33,068 nucleotides of DNA, taken from the NCBI RefSeq assembly GCF_001618145.1, contig NZ_LQNF01000040.1:1-33068 (forward strand), given 5' to 3'. Under the pieces are notes generated by a model, which was not told where the DNA came from, did no database searches, and saw only the letters and a program-made list of their open reading frames with translations. This document shows, one piece after another, positions 8,154 through 15,942 of the stretch. A program made the translations under genes and the position numbers. Every line of letters begins with the position of its first letter. Within the stretch, counting starts at the first letter, position 1. This DNA is from Oceanobacillus damuensis. Lineage in GTDB: Bacteria; Bacillota; Bacilli; Bacillales; Amphibacillaceae.

Positions 8154-8485
8154 TACTCATTTCCACCTCGAATCGCAGCTCGTATATCTATAATATCATC
8201 CAATCCAGTAATTTCAAAAATACGTAAAACTCTATCCTGCAGATTAACCAATGTTAATTTGCTATTGCTTTCTTTTGCAGATTTCAGGGCGCTTATAAAT
8301 ACACCGAGACCTGTACTATCCATATAATTAACATTTTCCAGATTCACTTCTACTGTTTTTTCTTCTTCTTTAGTCAAGGGAAGTAATGTCTCTTTAAGCT
8401 TTGGAGCCGTATAAGCATCGATTTCTCCTGAAACATTTAAAATGGACTTTTCATTTTCTTCGATAACGTTCATTGTTAAATTCAT
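8153..8485 (-). CDS. rsbV: RsbV, anti-anti-sigma factor (STAS)
   Basis: 110 residues, one STAS domain. The phosphorylation site is in NYMDSTGLGVF, with Ser57 as the predicted target of RsbW. Dephosphorylated RsbV captures RsbW and releases SigB. It has an ideal AGGAGG site before ATG. It is the first gene behind the internal sigma-B promoter (8592-8616), so stress raises RsbV, RsbW, SigB and RsbX together. Confidence 0.96.
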   Translation of the reverse strand: MNLTMNVIEENEKSILNVSGEIDAYTAPKLKETLLPLTKEEEKTVEVNLENVNYMDSTGLGVFISALKSAKESNSKLTLVNLQDRVLRIFEITGLDDIIDIRAAIRGGNE

Positions 8486-8591
8486 GTTTTACCTCCTAAT
8501 ACGACTATTAATTATGTAATCCCTATCGTTTCAGACAGGCAATACTATATTAATTCTGCATTTGCTTCTTATTTTCCTCATGACTAACTGT

Positions 8592-8616
8592 TTACCCTAT
8601 TTATAAAACTCTAAAC
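8592..8616 (-). promoter_or_regulatory. Sigma-B promoter before rsbV
   Basis: Minus strand: -35 GTTTAG (8611-8616), 13-nt spacer, -10 GGGTAA (8592-8597), against the sigma-B consensus GTTTAA / GGGTAT with 12-15 nt spacing. It lies just after the rsbU stop, exactly where B. subtilis has its autoregulatory promoter. Confidence 0.85.
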
Positions 8617-8622
8617 GTCTTT

Positions 8623-9636
8623 TTACATATTTTTTCGAAGAACCAACAAAGTAAAATCGTCCCTTAATTGAAAGTCCTGTAATCTCTCGAAATGCTTATA
8701 AACATTTTCCACCATTTCCTGAGCTGGTAATTCGGAGTATTTCTTGATAATATCCAGCACTTCCTCATTTTCTATAAATCGATCGCCATCACGGCACTCT
8801 GTCACCCCGTCTGTAAGCAGGATAACCATATCATTTTTATTAATCGTCAGTTCATATTCCTTATAATCCGCATCAGGTGATACCCCCAGAACAAGTCCCT
8901 TTGTATCAAATTCCTTAAAGGTATCTGTTTCCGCGTTATAATAAAATCCCGGTTCATGACCAGCTGAAGAGAAGCTGAGTTTACTTTCCTCTGGCTGATA
9001 ATGCGCATAGCACATCGTAATAAACATACTTTGATCTACATTTCGTTCTACAACCCGATTCAGGTTTTTCAGAATTGATTTCGGACTCATCGATTCTTCC
9101 GGGTAACTGTCCATGGCATACTTAATCATCGACATACATAACGCTGCAGGTATTCCTTTACCGATCACATCTGCGATTGCAATACCCAATGAGCCATCTT
9201 TCCCTTTGACAAAGTGATGATAGTCTCCATTCATCTGATGTGCCGGAACACTGATTACCCCAATATCCAACCCTTCGATCTCAGGCTTGCTTGTCCCGAG
9301 CAAAGTTTGCTGCATACTGGCAGCAACGGATATTTCCGATTGGAGAACATGCTTTTCCTCTCGCAGCAATGGGATCTCCTGCATTGCCAGTCCATAGAAA
9401 ATCATTGCCTCGAGCAAAAAATTCATGGAATGCTTATATTCATCGGTCAGATCTTTACATATATCTGCCATGGCCTGAATATGCAAATTCACAATCTCTT
9501 CCGGTAATATGTTATTTTTTATAAAGGCTTTACTGACTTTCTCCACACCATACAAAGCCTGCTCATCTTGTGACTCCATATAGCTTCTTAATAATCTTTT
9601 ATAACTTGAGGCATTTTTACTGATAACTTCTTCCAT
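8623..9636 (-). CDS. rsbU: RsbU, PP2C-type phosphatase acting on RsbV-P
   Basis: 337 residues. An N-terminal helical RsbT-binding domain (about 1-85) is followed by a linker and a PP2C/SpoIIE phosphatase domain (about 120-337: VSVPAHQMNGDYHHF, IAIADVIGKGIPAALCMSMI, LLTDGVTECRD, DDFTLLVLRK). When bound by RsbT it dephosphorylates RsbV and so activates SigB. ATG follows AGGGGGA. Its 5' side is separated from rsbT by a terminator-like hairpin (9677-9708), which may set its level below RsbRST. Confidence 0.96.
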   Translation of the reverse strand: MEEVISKNASSYKRLLRSYMESQDEQALYGVEKVSKAFIKNNILPEEIVNLHIQAMADICKDLTDEYKHSMNFLLEAMIFYGLAMQEIPLLREEKHVLQSEISVAASMQQTLLGTSKPEIEGLDIGVISVPAHQMNGDYHHFVKGKDGSLGIAIADVIGKGIPAALCMSMIKYAMDSYPEESMSPKSILKNLNRVVERNVDQSMFITMCYAHYQPEESKLSFSSAGHEPGFYYNAETDTFKEFDTKGLVLGVSPDADYKEYELTINKNDMVILLTDGVTECRDGDRFIENEEVLDIIKKYSELPAQEMVENVYKHFERLQDFQLRDDFTLLVLRKNM

Positions 9637-9676
9637 TTATATCCCCCTAAATTGTAAATAACAGGATACGAACCTT

Positions 9677-9708
9677 GAAAAATTGTTTGTCAGCAAAGCC
9701 GACAAACA
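9677..9708 (-). terminator. Terminator-like hairpin between rsbT and rsbU
   Basis: On the minus strand TGTTTGTC / GACAAACA (9701-9708 with 9684-9691) form an 8-bp stem, with two further G-C pairs possible across the loop, then AATTTTT. It sits in the 89-nt rsbT-rsbU gap, inside an operon, so it probably attenuates rather than stops transcription. Confidence 0.7.
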
Positions 9709-9725
9709 CCGATTTTATTTATATA

Positions 9726-10127
9726 TTAGCGAACCCATTTTATTGCCTTAATCCTCGTGCCTTCTCCGATTTCAGAATTTATATCGAATTCATCCATCAG
9801 TCTCTTGACACCCGGAAGCCCTGCGCCCAGCCCGCCTGATGTAGTATATCCATCTTGCATGGCCTGACTTATATCAGAAATTCCCGGGCCCGAATCTACC
9901 GCAGTCATACATAATCCACGATGTTCTATGTTATCTATAATTTCAAAGCAGATCTGACCTTTTTCGGCATATAAGTATATATTACGAGCTAATTCGGATA
10001 CAGCTGTAGCTATTCTAGCTTGGTCTACAGTGCCAAAACCTAACTTTTTGGCCATCTCGCGACCAAGCTGTCTAGCTCCAACAATATCCCACTCTTTATG
10101 AATATTTACACAGGACTGTGGTTCCAT
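9726..10127 (-). CDS. rsbT: RsbT, stressosome serine/threonine kinase
   Basis: 133 residues, GHKL fold: N box SELARNIYLYAEKG (about 44-57), VDSGPGISD (about 87-95), GGLGAGLPGVKRLMDEF (about 107-123). It is sequestered by RsbS in the stressosome; on stress it phosphorylates RsbR and RsbS and is released to activate RsbU. Two bases separate it from the rsbS stop. It is followed by the attenuator-like hairpin. Confidence 0.96.
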   Translation of the reverse strand: MEPQSCVNIHKEWDIVGARQLGREMAKKLGFGTVDQARIATAVSELARNIYLYAEKGQICFEIIDNIEHRGLCMTAVDSGPGISDISQAMQDGYTTSGGLGAGLPGVKRLMDEFDINSEIGEGTRIKAIKWVR

Positions 10128-10129
10128 TT

Positions 10130-10495
10130 TTATACCCCCAATTCCTGTTGCAGCTTTAGTAGCCCTTGTTCAAGGTCTAATGCGGTCGGTACATTTTGAA
10201 GATGTATACCTAAGTCAATTAAAGTCATCGCTACAGCAGGCTGGATACCTGTTAGAACTACTTTTGCCCCCATTAAGTCTGACATTGAAACTACGTCGCC
10301 TAATACTTTCGCAATAAAGGAATCTATAATATCTACAGATGTTAAATCAATTACGACACCTGAGGCTCCGCTTTTATGAATCTTATCCAATAAATCTTCC
10401 TGAAACTGGATGGCTGTTTGATCATCTATTTCCGTTTGGATGGAAATAAGCAAATAATTATGGAGCTTAAGTATTGGTATTCGCACTAGTCTCAC
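10130..10495 (-). CDS. rsbS: RsbS, stressosome STAS scaffold and RsbT antagonist
   Basis: 121 residues, one STAS domain. [18 protein letters not shown] contains Ser59, the same number as the phosphorylated serine of B. subtilis RsbS. The first start is GTG at 10495, overlapping the rsbR stop (GTGA), and it aligns gaplessly with the remembered B. subtilis N-terminus. However, the AGGGGGA site is abutting it and is better spaced (9 nt) for a second GTG at 10486, which would give 118 residues. Either way it is coupled to rsbR. Confidence 0.95.
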   Translation of the reverse strand: MRLVRIPILKLHNYLLISIQTEIDDQTAIQFQEDLLDKIHKSGASGVVIDLTSVDIIDSFIAKVLGDVVSMSDLMGAKVVLTGIQPAVAMTLIDLGIHLQNVPTALDLEQGLLKLQQELGV

Positions 10496-11361
10496 TCCCC
10501 CTGTATAGATTTTATCAGCTGTTCGATGTTGTTTTCTTTAACCTCTATATCTACTACGTGTCGCCCTGTAATTTCAAGCGCCTTTGTGAAACCTTTCTTC
10601 AAAGAACTTTTCGTAGGGAAATTACTCAAATCTATGCCCAGATTGACGATGGTTTGGGCGATTTCAGGACGAATGCCAACAAGTATACAAGTTGACCCAA
10701 TTAGTCGAACTGCTTCTGCAGCTTGTATAATATGGTGCGCAACCATCGTATCTACCACCGGTACTCCCGTAATATCAATTAACACGACCTCTGAATTATG
10801 TTTAATAGCACCTTCGAGGAGGTTTTCCATAATCAACTTTGCACGCTCGGTATCAATCGTACCAATTAACGGCATAATTGTGATGCCTTCCATTACAGGT
10901 ATAAGTGGTGCAGATAATTCCTGGAGTGCAACCCGCTGAAGTGATAAAATATGTTCCCAGCTACCAGAGTATTCGTTAACAAGCTCACGAATAAGGGGTT
11001 CAACCCAGTTATCAACACTAGTCAGCACGTTGGAAAAATAGGTTGAATCCATTTCATCAGATTGTGTCAGCAAATATTCTGTTGATACTCTTCTGAAAAC
11101 CTGTAACCCATCCGTAATATAGCTTAACGGCCAGCCCAGATTGATTATTTTTTCTGAGAAGTCTTCAACTGCCTTTGTGGACCCCTGATTTCGTATACTC
11201 GTAAAAATCACATTGACAAATTCACGATTTGTACCTTCATATAATTCGTCAGAAATTGTTGCAGTGTAATTACCTGACTTTAAAGAACCGATTTCCTCCA
11301 TCCATTTTTGTACAATCGAATCACTGTTATCAATAACTAATTGTTTGAATTTAGAATCCAT
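10492..11361 (-). CDS. rsbR: RsbR (RsbRA type), stressosome sensor-scaffold protein
   Basis: 289 residues from ATG 11361, chosen over an ATG one codon upstream because GGGGGG is then 6-7 nt away and the phosphorylation sites fall at Thr171 (GTIDTERAK) and Thr205 ([11 protein letters not shown]), the B. subtilis numbering. The N-terminal half (about 1-150) is the non-heme globin-like sensor domain; the C-terminal half is a STAS domain. B. subtilis RsbR is about 274 residues as I recall, so this one has a C-terminal extension of about 15 residues, rich in E, N and K. First gene of the operon, preceded by both sigma-B-type and sigma-A-type promoter sequences. Confidence 0.95.
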   Translation of the reverse strand: MDSKFKQLVIDNSDSIVQKWMEEIGSLKSGNYTATISDELYEGTNREFVNVIFTSIRNQGSTKAVEDFSEKIINLGWPLSYITDGLQVFRRVSTEYLLTQSDEMDSTYFSNVLTSVDNWVEPLIRELVNEYSGSWEHILSLQRVALQELSAPLIPVMEGITIMPLIGTIDTERAKLIMENLLEGAIKHNSEVVLIDITGVPVVDTMVAHHIIQAAEAVRLIGSTCILVGIRPEIAQTIVNLGIDLSNFPTKSSLKKGFTKALEITGRHVVDIEVKENNIEQLIKSIQGE

Positions 11362-11442
11362 CATTTTCCCCCCGCTGCTATTTTAATTGCACATATAATT
11401 GCTTATCGGCAGGTCAAGCCATTATCCATAATCCTCAAAAGT

Positions 11443-11448
11443 ATTGTA
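11443..11448 (-). promoter_or_regulatory. Extended -10 of a probable sigma-A promoter of rsbR
   Basis: Minus strand: TACAAT preceded by TGT (TGn extended -10). The -35 region is poor. It lies about 80 nt before the rsbR start and would correspond to the housekeeping promoter of the B. subtilis operon. Confidence 0.5.
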
Positions 11449-11531
11449 ACATACAACGACCCCACCAAAAAGTTTTTAAAACCTCTGTAAATACATTGTA
11501 AAAAGACATACTAGAAAGCTAACTATTATAT

Positions 11532-11557
11532 ATACCCTGATTCTGGATTTTTAAAAC
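11532..11557 (-). promoter_or_regulatory. Sigma-B promoter before rsbR
   Basis: Minus strand: -35 GTTTTA (11552-11557), 14-nt spacer, perfect -10 GGGTAT (11532-11537). It lies about 170 nt before rsbR, downstream of the mazEF terminator, and points into the operon. Confidence 0.75.
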
Positions 11558-11640
11558 ATCATAAAATTTCCTGCCACCAATTCTTTCGGTGACAGCCTTA
11601 GATGCACTTATGCAGAAAGGTAAGTCTATCCTTTCCGCCA

Positions 11641-11678
11641 ATCAAAAAATACCCTGTCTCATCTGAGAAGGGTATTTT
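11641..11678 (-). terminator. Terminator of the mazEF-type operon
   Basis: Stem AAAATACCC (11646-11654) / GGGTATTTT (11670-11678), with further pairing TCTC/GAGA inside the loop, and a T run on the minus strand. It starts at the stop codon of the toxin gene. Confidence 0.85.
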
Positions 11679-12040
11679 CAGTTACCACTATATACATCTT
11701 TAAGTCCAAGACTGATTTCTACAGCCTGATTGATTTTATCCATCATTTCTTTATCCAGCTTAGTAATTTTATCAGTTAAGCGTTGCTTATCCAATGTTCT
11801 GATCTGTTCAAGCAGAATTACAGAATTCCGATCAAAACCATACCGTTTGGCATCAATTTCAACATGGGTAGGCAATTTAGCTTTTTGGATCTGTGCTGTA
11901 ATTGCTGCTACGATAACCGTCGGGCTGAATCGGTTACCAATATCATTCTGGAGGATCAATACCGGGCGTACGCCTCCCTGCTCTGATCCAACCACAGGGG
12001 ATAAGTCAGCGAAGTATACCTCGCCTCTTTGAACGATCAA
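11678..12040 (-). CDS. ndoA: MazF-family endoribonuclease toxin (EndoA/NdoA)
   Basis: 120 residues, PemK/MazF fold. [20 protein letters not shown] holds Arg25, and Thr48 follows in VAAIT; both positions match the active-site residues of B. subtilis MazF/EndoA. The family cleaves single-stranded mRNA at short sites (UACAU in B. subtilis). The start is TTG (12040), 4 nt after the antitoxin stop. It is neighbour to the sigma-B operon as in B. subtilis, but separated from rsbR by a terminator. The C-terminus (DVYSGN) differs from the B. subtilis one. Confidence 0.95.
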   Translation of the reverse strand: MIVQRGEVYFADLSPVVGSEQGGVRPVLILQNDIGNRFSPTVIVAAITAQIQKAKLPTHVEIDAKRYGFDRNSVILLEQIRTLDKQRLTDKITKLDKEMMDKINQAVEISLGLKDVYSGN

Positions 12041-12044
12041 ATTA

Positions 12045-12329
12045 TTACACCCCGATCACAGAGCGCTCTAGGGTGTTTTCAGCCTCCTCTTCGGCTTGAA
12101 AGGCTTCTGAAGCAATCGTCAAATTTATACGGCCCATTTCTTCATATCCACGCTGCATTGTTTCCTGGAAACGTTGGATATGTTCTTCTTTTTTATGGTT
12201 TAAATAGTTTTGTGTTGCTTGACATATAAAATCGCTTAAATCGCTATTTTCATACTTCATTAGCCCATCCACCTCATTCAGTAGGTTTTTTGGTAACTTA
12301 ACCAAGATTTCCTGTAAGCTCTCTGACAA
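12045..12329 (-). CDS. ndoAI: MazE-type (EndoAI) ribbon-helix-helix antitoxin
   Basis: 94 residues from TTG at 12329. This start is chosen because GGAGGT lies 8 nt upstream and the N-terminus then begins MSES like B. subtilis EndoAI (about 93 residues); an ATG at 12335 is too close to the ribosome site. The N-terminal ribbon-helix-helix ([14 protein letters not shown], about 8-21) would bind DNA and dimerise. The C-terminal segment [18 protein letters not shown] would wrap the toxin. It precedes the toxin by 4 nt, the usual antitoxin-toxin order. Confidence 0.92.
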   Translation of the reverse strand: MSESLQEILVKLPKNLLNEVDGLMKYENSDLSDFICQATQNYLNHKKEEHIQRFQETMQRGYEEMGRINLTIASEAFQAEEEAENTLERSVIGV

Positions 12330-12602
12330 AACCATGCACCTCCGACAACTGTTAACGATCAATATGAAATTCTATTTAATAATAGCATTGAATCAGGTTG
12401 TTTGCAAAGGGGTTCAGGCGAATTTCTTAAAAAAATCCATGTTTTTGTCGTTTAATATTAATTTTCAAGTGGTAAACATTAATGTTATTAGTTAATTTTG
12501 CCAGCCTTTCCCAGTTTATGGGTTACTGATCAATTTTATGCATCCCTGTAAAATATATGCCTATCCATGAAAAACATGCGTATTGTTTCTCCAAATAATG
12601 CT

Positions 12603-12663
12603 GTTTCCAGAGCGGTCGCCGAAGATGCTCATTAGGCTGTGACGCATTTTAAATCAACTACGA
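12603..12663 (+). repeat. Fragment of a dispersed repeat
   Basis: AGCGGTCGCCGAAG (12611-12624) and GCATTTTA...CAACTACGA (ending at 12663) both occur, in the same order, on the minus strand of the repeat copy at 32655-32850. The spacer between them is shorter here. Confidence 0.65.
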
Positions 12664-12699
12664 ACATTGAAAAGAAAACAAAACCTACGATTAAAACCA

Positions 12700-12737
12700 A
12701 AGAAATAAAGGCAGGCTCATTCCCAAGTGAGCCTGCC
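12700..12737 (-). terminator. Terminator after the YdcC-type lipoprotein gene
   Basis: Perfect 10-bp stem GGCAGGCTCA (12710-12719) / TGAGCCTGCC (12728-12737), followed on the minus strand by TTTATTTCTTT. Confidence 0.85.
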
Positions 12738-12753
12738 GTATAACTATATTAGT

Positions 12754-13785
12754 CTATTTTGCAACCTGACCTTGAACAGATTCTGCTATTTGAATCATTT
12801 CTTCTCTGGTCAGTTCATCACTGGCGAGCGTAAAGTCTATTCCATTATAGCTCCACTCGATTGTATTCTGTGAAAGTGCTGCTATCGTATGGCCCAGATT
12901 TACGATGTCACCATTGACCTCCTGAGGAGAAGATAAAACGGGACTTGTATGATTTCTTTCTTCAACTAAAGTAAAATTCTTATCTCCCTCAAATGTCAAA
13001 ATAACCCTCTTGCCGTTCTCGAGCTCAACTTCCTTCTTTTCCAATATTTCCGCTCCAGCTGTATACGAAGGGTACAGAACCGTTAAATCTTCCACATCAG
13101 ATTCTTCTGCCTGTGCTGAAGCTTCTTCATCTCCCGTTTCACTGCTTGTCATATTTTTCTCCATTGTAAAATCGTCTTCGTTGAATGCAGGGTCCATTTC
13201 AAAATTGGAAAAGTTAACTTCGACCAATGCATTTTGATCCTTATCCAAAACCTTTACCACAGCAGGCGTGTAAGAGTTTTTGTCAAAATAAATCTCCTGG
13301 TATGGCAGATTGTTGTTGCTTTGATAATTCGTTTTTGTTTTAAAGACATAATGGTTTTCGGTAGATTCAAATGCAGCTTCTGTATCTTTCAATACGTCAT
13401 TGATCAGAGATTGATATAAATACGGCTGGCTGCTGTTATCCGGCCATTCCGTTTGAAATTTAAAGCTTTTATCAAGTGCTGGAGTTAAAACAAACACACC
13501 ATCTTCATTTTTTAGTATAATCTGACTTTCTTTTTGATCAAGGCTGTTCTCCAAAGACACACGATAAAAATCCTCCTGCTTATACCATACTTCAATATTA
13601 AATTTTTGCTCTTCCTGCCCAGTATTCATGGACATTTCTGCCTTTGTCTTATAACCTGTCATGTCCTCCAGATTTTCTTCCAGTTTAGCAATAACATCTT
13701 CCTGTGATTTTTCACCACAAGCTGCCAGCAATACTATCAATAAGGCTAGAACAAAAGCCACGCGATAAGCATAAATCTTTTTCAT
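12754..13785 (-). CDS. LolA-fold lipoprotein, YdcC type
   Basis: 343 residues from ATG 13785 (AAGGGAG 8-9 nt upstream; an ATG at 13791 is too near the site). Signal peptide with lipobox LLAAC (Cys near residue 23), so it is anchored to the outer face of the membrane. The remainder resembles the outer-membrane lipoprotein-sorting fold seen in MucB/LolA/YdcC proteins; an acidic stretch rich in E, D, S and T lies near residues 215-235. Its function in Firmicutes is not established. It is preceded by the nnr gene and acpS on the same strand, 50 nt apart, likely an operon. Confidence 0.85.
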   Translation of the reverse strand: MKKIYAYRVAFVLALLIVLLAACGEKSQEDVIAKLEENLEDMTGYKTKAEMSMNTGQEEQKFNIEVWYKQEDFYRVSLENSLDQKESQIILKNEDGVFVLTPALDKSFKFQTEWPDNSSQPYLYQSLINDVLKDTEAAFESTENHYVFKTKTNYQSNNNLPYQEIYFDKNSYTPAVVKVLDKDQNALVEVNFSNFEMDPAFNEDDFTMEKNMTSSETGDEEASAQAEESDVEDLTVLYPSYTAGAEILEKKEVELENGKRVILTFEGDKNFTLVEERNHTSPVLSSPQEVNGDIVNLGHTIAALSQNTIEWSYNGIDFTLASDELTREEMIQIAESVQGQVAK

Positions 13786-13835
13786 CGACATATCTCCCTT
13801 GTCTCAATTAACAAAGGGAACATCATCACGCATTA

Positions 13836-15353
13836 TCAAGAAAATGTACGATACACTTTTGAAATACCATCAATTACATCTGTTGCAAGCAAATCATAGA
13901 ATGAGTGCGCCTGCTCCACTTGTATATCCGCGGATTTTCCGTGAATAAAACAGGCATTGCAAACAGCCTCAATTATACTTTGTTCCTGCATAATCATTGC
14001 AAGCGCAATCCCCGTCAGTACATCGCCGCTTCCACCTTTGGCGAGTCCGGGGTTTCCGCTTGTTTCTACAACTTGAATTCCAAAGGGGGATGTAATGATT
14101 GTATTTTTTCCTTTGAGTACAACGTATACTCCATATTCCTTTGCAAATTCATGTGTATAACGGAATGGTGCTGACAAAAGCTCCCCAACAGGAAGATCCA
14201 TTAACATTGCCATCTCCCCTGGATGCGGTGTAATGATTGCTGGGTAAGTTCTTTCTTTTAATGCATGAAGAGAGTTCCTCACATGATATAATCCATCGGC
14301 ATCCACAATGATCGGGCAGTGTGCTTTTTGAATGACATGCCTCACCAAGTCCCCCGTTTCCTCTCTTCTGCCCATTCCAATACCAAGCGCAATTGCATCA
14401 AAGCTTTCAATAGGGAGGTCCTGGTCAATTACTAAATGTCCGTCATTATCTCCCAGTTTCATAAACATGGCTTCCTGACACAAAGGCGCAATCATTGAGA
14501 TTACTTCCTCGGTGGTTCCGGCAGTAATTAATCCTCCTCCGGCTTTAAGAGCTGCCTTTGTTGACATTGCAATTGCACCAGGCATTTGTCTATTTCCTCC
14601 GATTAGCAAACCTTTGCCATGATTGCCTTTATGAGCATATTTTTTCCGGGTCGGCAGTGTCTTTTTAAAGTCCTTTTCTGTCCATAAGCTACGGTCAGCA
14701 AATTTGTGAAAGGCCTGCTGGGGAAATCCTATCGCTAATGTTTCCCATTTTCCATAATAGGATGCTGTTTCTTCAAGAAATGCACTCTCTTTTGCCGCAC
14801 CGACTGCAAACGTGTAATCTGCGATGATGGAAGTAAAAGATGCTGAATGTTCACCTGCAGGTAAACCAGTTGGGATGTCTACTGAAATAACACAGACATT
14901 TGATTGATTGATAACCGAAACGACTTCAGAAAACGGAGGCTTCAAATCCCCTTCAACACCGATTCCAAGCATAGAATCAATTACTACATCTGACAGCTCC
15001 ACTATCTTCCGTATAGCGGAGGTCTGTCTTTCGCAAATAACTTTACCATCGCATTTGTGAAATAGACTTTTATGATAAAGGGCATCTCCTCTAATTTTTT
15101 CATCGGAAACAATCTGTATGACCTGGACATCATATCCTTTATCAAGTAATGTTCTCGCTATAACAAATCCATCTCCACCATTGTTGCCTGGTCCGACAAA
15201 AACACTTATACGGTCGTGAGAGCCCACAATCCCCATCACCTTATCACTAACCGCCCTGCCCGCATTTTCCATCAGCAGCCTGCCATCCATTCCAATCTCA
15301 TGCATCGTGTAATGATCGATATCGTACATTTCTTTTGCGGTGACAATATACAT
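13836..15353 (-). CDS. nnr: Bifunctional NAD(P)H-hydrate epimerase / ADP-dependent dehydratase
   Basis: 505 residues. The N-terminal YjeF_N epimerase domain (about 1-215) has VGPGNNGGDGFVIA at 53-66 and DSMLGIGVEGDL. The C-terminal ribokinase-like dehydratase domain (about 225-500) has GKGLLIGGNRQMPGAI, ITPHPGEMAML and NPGLAKGGSGDVLTG (ADP/catalytic loop). It repairs hydrated NADH and NADPH in the cytoplasm. ATG follows AGGAGGG at good spacing. It lies between acpS and the lipoprotein gene on the same strand. Confidence 0.96.
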   Translation of the reverse strand: MYIVTAKEMYDIDHYTMHEIGMDGRLLMENAGRAVSDKVMGIVGSHDRISVFVGPGNNGGDGFVIARTLLDKGYDVQVIQIVSDEKIRGDALYHKSLFHKCDGKVICERQTSAIRKIVELSDVVIDSMLGIGVEGDLKPPFSEVVSVINQSNVCVISVDIPTGLPAGEHSASFTSIIADYTFAVGAAKESAFLEETASYYGKWETLAIGFPQQAFHKFADRSLWTEKDFKKTLPTRKKYAHKGNHGKGLLIGGNRQMPGAIAMSTKAALKAGGGLITAGTTEEVISMIAPLCQEAMFMKLGDNDGHLVIDQDLPIESFDAIALGIGMGRREETGDLVRHVIQKAHCPIIVDADGLYHVRNSLHALKERTYPAIITPHPGEMAMLMDLPVGELLSAPFRYTHEFAKEYGVYVVLKGKNTIITSPFGIQVVETSGNPGLAKGGSGDVLTGIALAMIMQEQSIIEAVCNACFIHGKSADIQVEQAHSFYDLLATDVIDGISKVYRTFS

Positions 15354-15413
15354 TTCGTTCCCTCCTACCCGCAGTAAAATATATGAGACAACCTTACTGA
15401 ATATGCAATAAAC

Positions 15414-15779
15414 CTAAGTTCCCTCGGTTTCCAAAACCACTTGAGCTGCAGCGTATTCCTTGCTGTGGGTGATTGAAACGAATATATTATACTCTTCATA
15501 CCCCTTAGCCGTCAGAACAGGTGCGCCATTAGAATCATTGAGTACTTCAATATCCTGGAAGCTCAAACGTCCAATACCTGTTCCTACAGCTTTTGCAAAT
15601 GCCTCTTTCGCAGCAAATCTACCTGCAATATATTCGACTCTGCGATTAAAAGATGGGAGCGAACCATATGACTCTTGCTCATTCTCCGTCAGAATACGAT
15701 CAGCAAATCTTTCATTCCGATCAAGGCTGGCCTTTATTCTATTTAGCTCAATCAAGTCCATTCCAATTCCTCTTATCAT
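15414..15779 (-). CDS. acpS: Holo-[acyl-carrier-protein] synthase
   Basis: 121 residues. It transfers 4'-phosphopantetheine from CoA to apo-ACP. Metal/CoA residues Asp8 (GIGMDLIEL) and Glu59 (GRFAAKEAFAKAVGTG) are present, as is SITHSKEYA near the C-terminus. ATG 15779 is preferred over an upstream in-frame ATG (15839), because AcpS proteins start at the MIxGIGxD block and AAGGG lies just upstream. Diverges from the rhomboid gene; a TATAAT -10 lies at 15857-15862. Confidence 0.95.
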   Translation of the reverse strand: MIRGIGMDLIELNRIKASLDRNERFADRILTENEQESYGSLPSFNRRVEYIAGRFAAKEAFAKAVGTGIGRLSFQDIEVLNDSNGAPVLTAKGYEEYNIFVSITHSKEYAAAQVVLETEGT

Positions 15780-15856
15780 TTGTTTACCCTTCATTCCATT
15801 TGGATTTATAACTGCTGTCACGCATCTTACATTGGTCATATCGATAAATATTACGT

Positions 15857-15862
15857 ATTATA
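15857..15862 (-). promoter_or_regulatory. -10 element of the acpS-nnr-lipoprotein operon
   Basis: Perfect TATAAT on the minus strand, with TTTTGA 17 nt upstream as a weak -35. Transcription would start about 70 nt before the chosen acpS start. Confidence 0.55.
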
Positions 15863-15942
15863 ATAATAGTAACTCACTTTCAAAAGATGTTCAAAACATC
15901 ATATTAAAGGTGAAACATTTATGTAGAGGGGGGTTCCCTTAA

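Larger units (their letters stand above)
11362..11677. other. Intergenic region mazF / rsbR with promoters
   Basis: 316 nt without a gene. It holds the mazEF terminator (11641-11678), a sigma-B promoter match (11532-11557), an extended -10 (11443-11448) and short inverted repeats around 11571-11637 of unknown meaning. Confidence 0.6.
12330..12753. other. Gene-free gap where B. subtilis has alr
   Basis: 424 nt, no open frame resembling alanine racemase. It holds a fragment of a dispersed repeat (12603-12663) and the ydcC terminator. In B. subtilis, as I recall, alr (dal) lies between ydcC and ndoAI. Confidence 0.6.

Noticed and set aside
11678-12329. Toxin-antitoxin pair as a novel defence module
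   Set aside because: It is the well-known chromosomal MazEF/EndoAI-EndoA pair in its ordinary place beside the sigma-B operon.
15780-15839. Longer AcpS N-terminus from ATG 15839
   Set aside because: The extra 20 residues are not part of the AcpS family; the ribosome site and the MIxGIGxD block support 15779.
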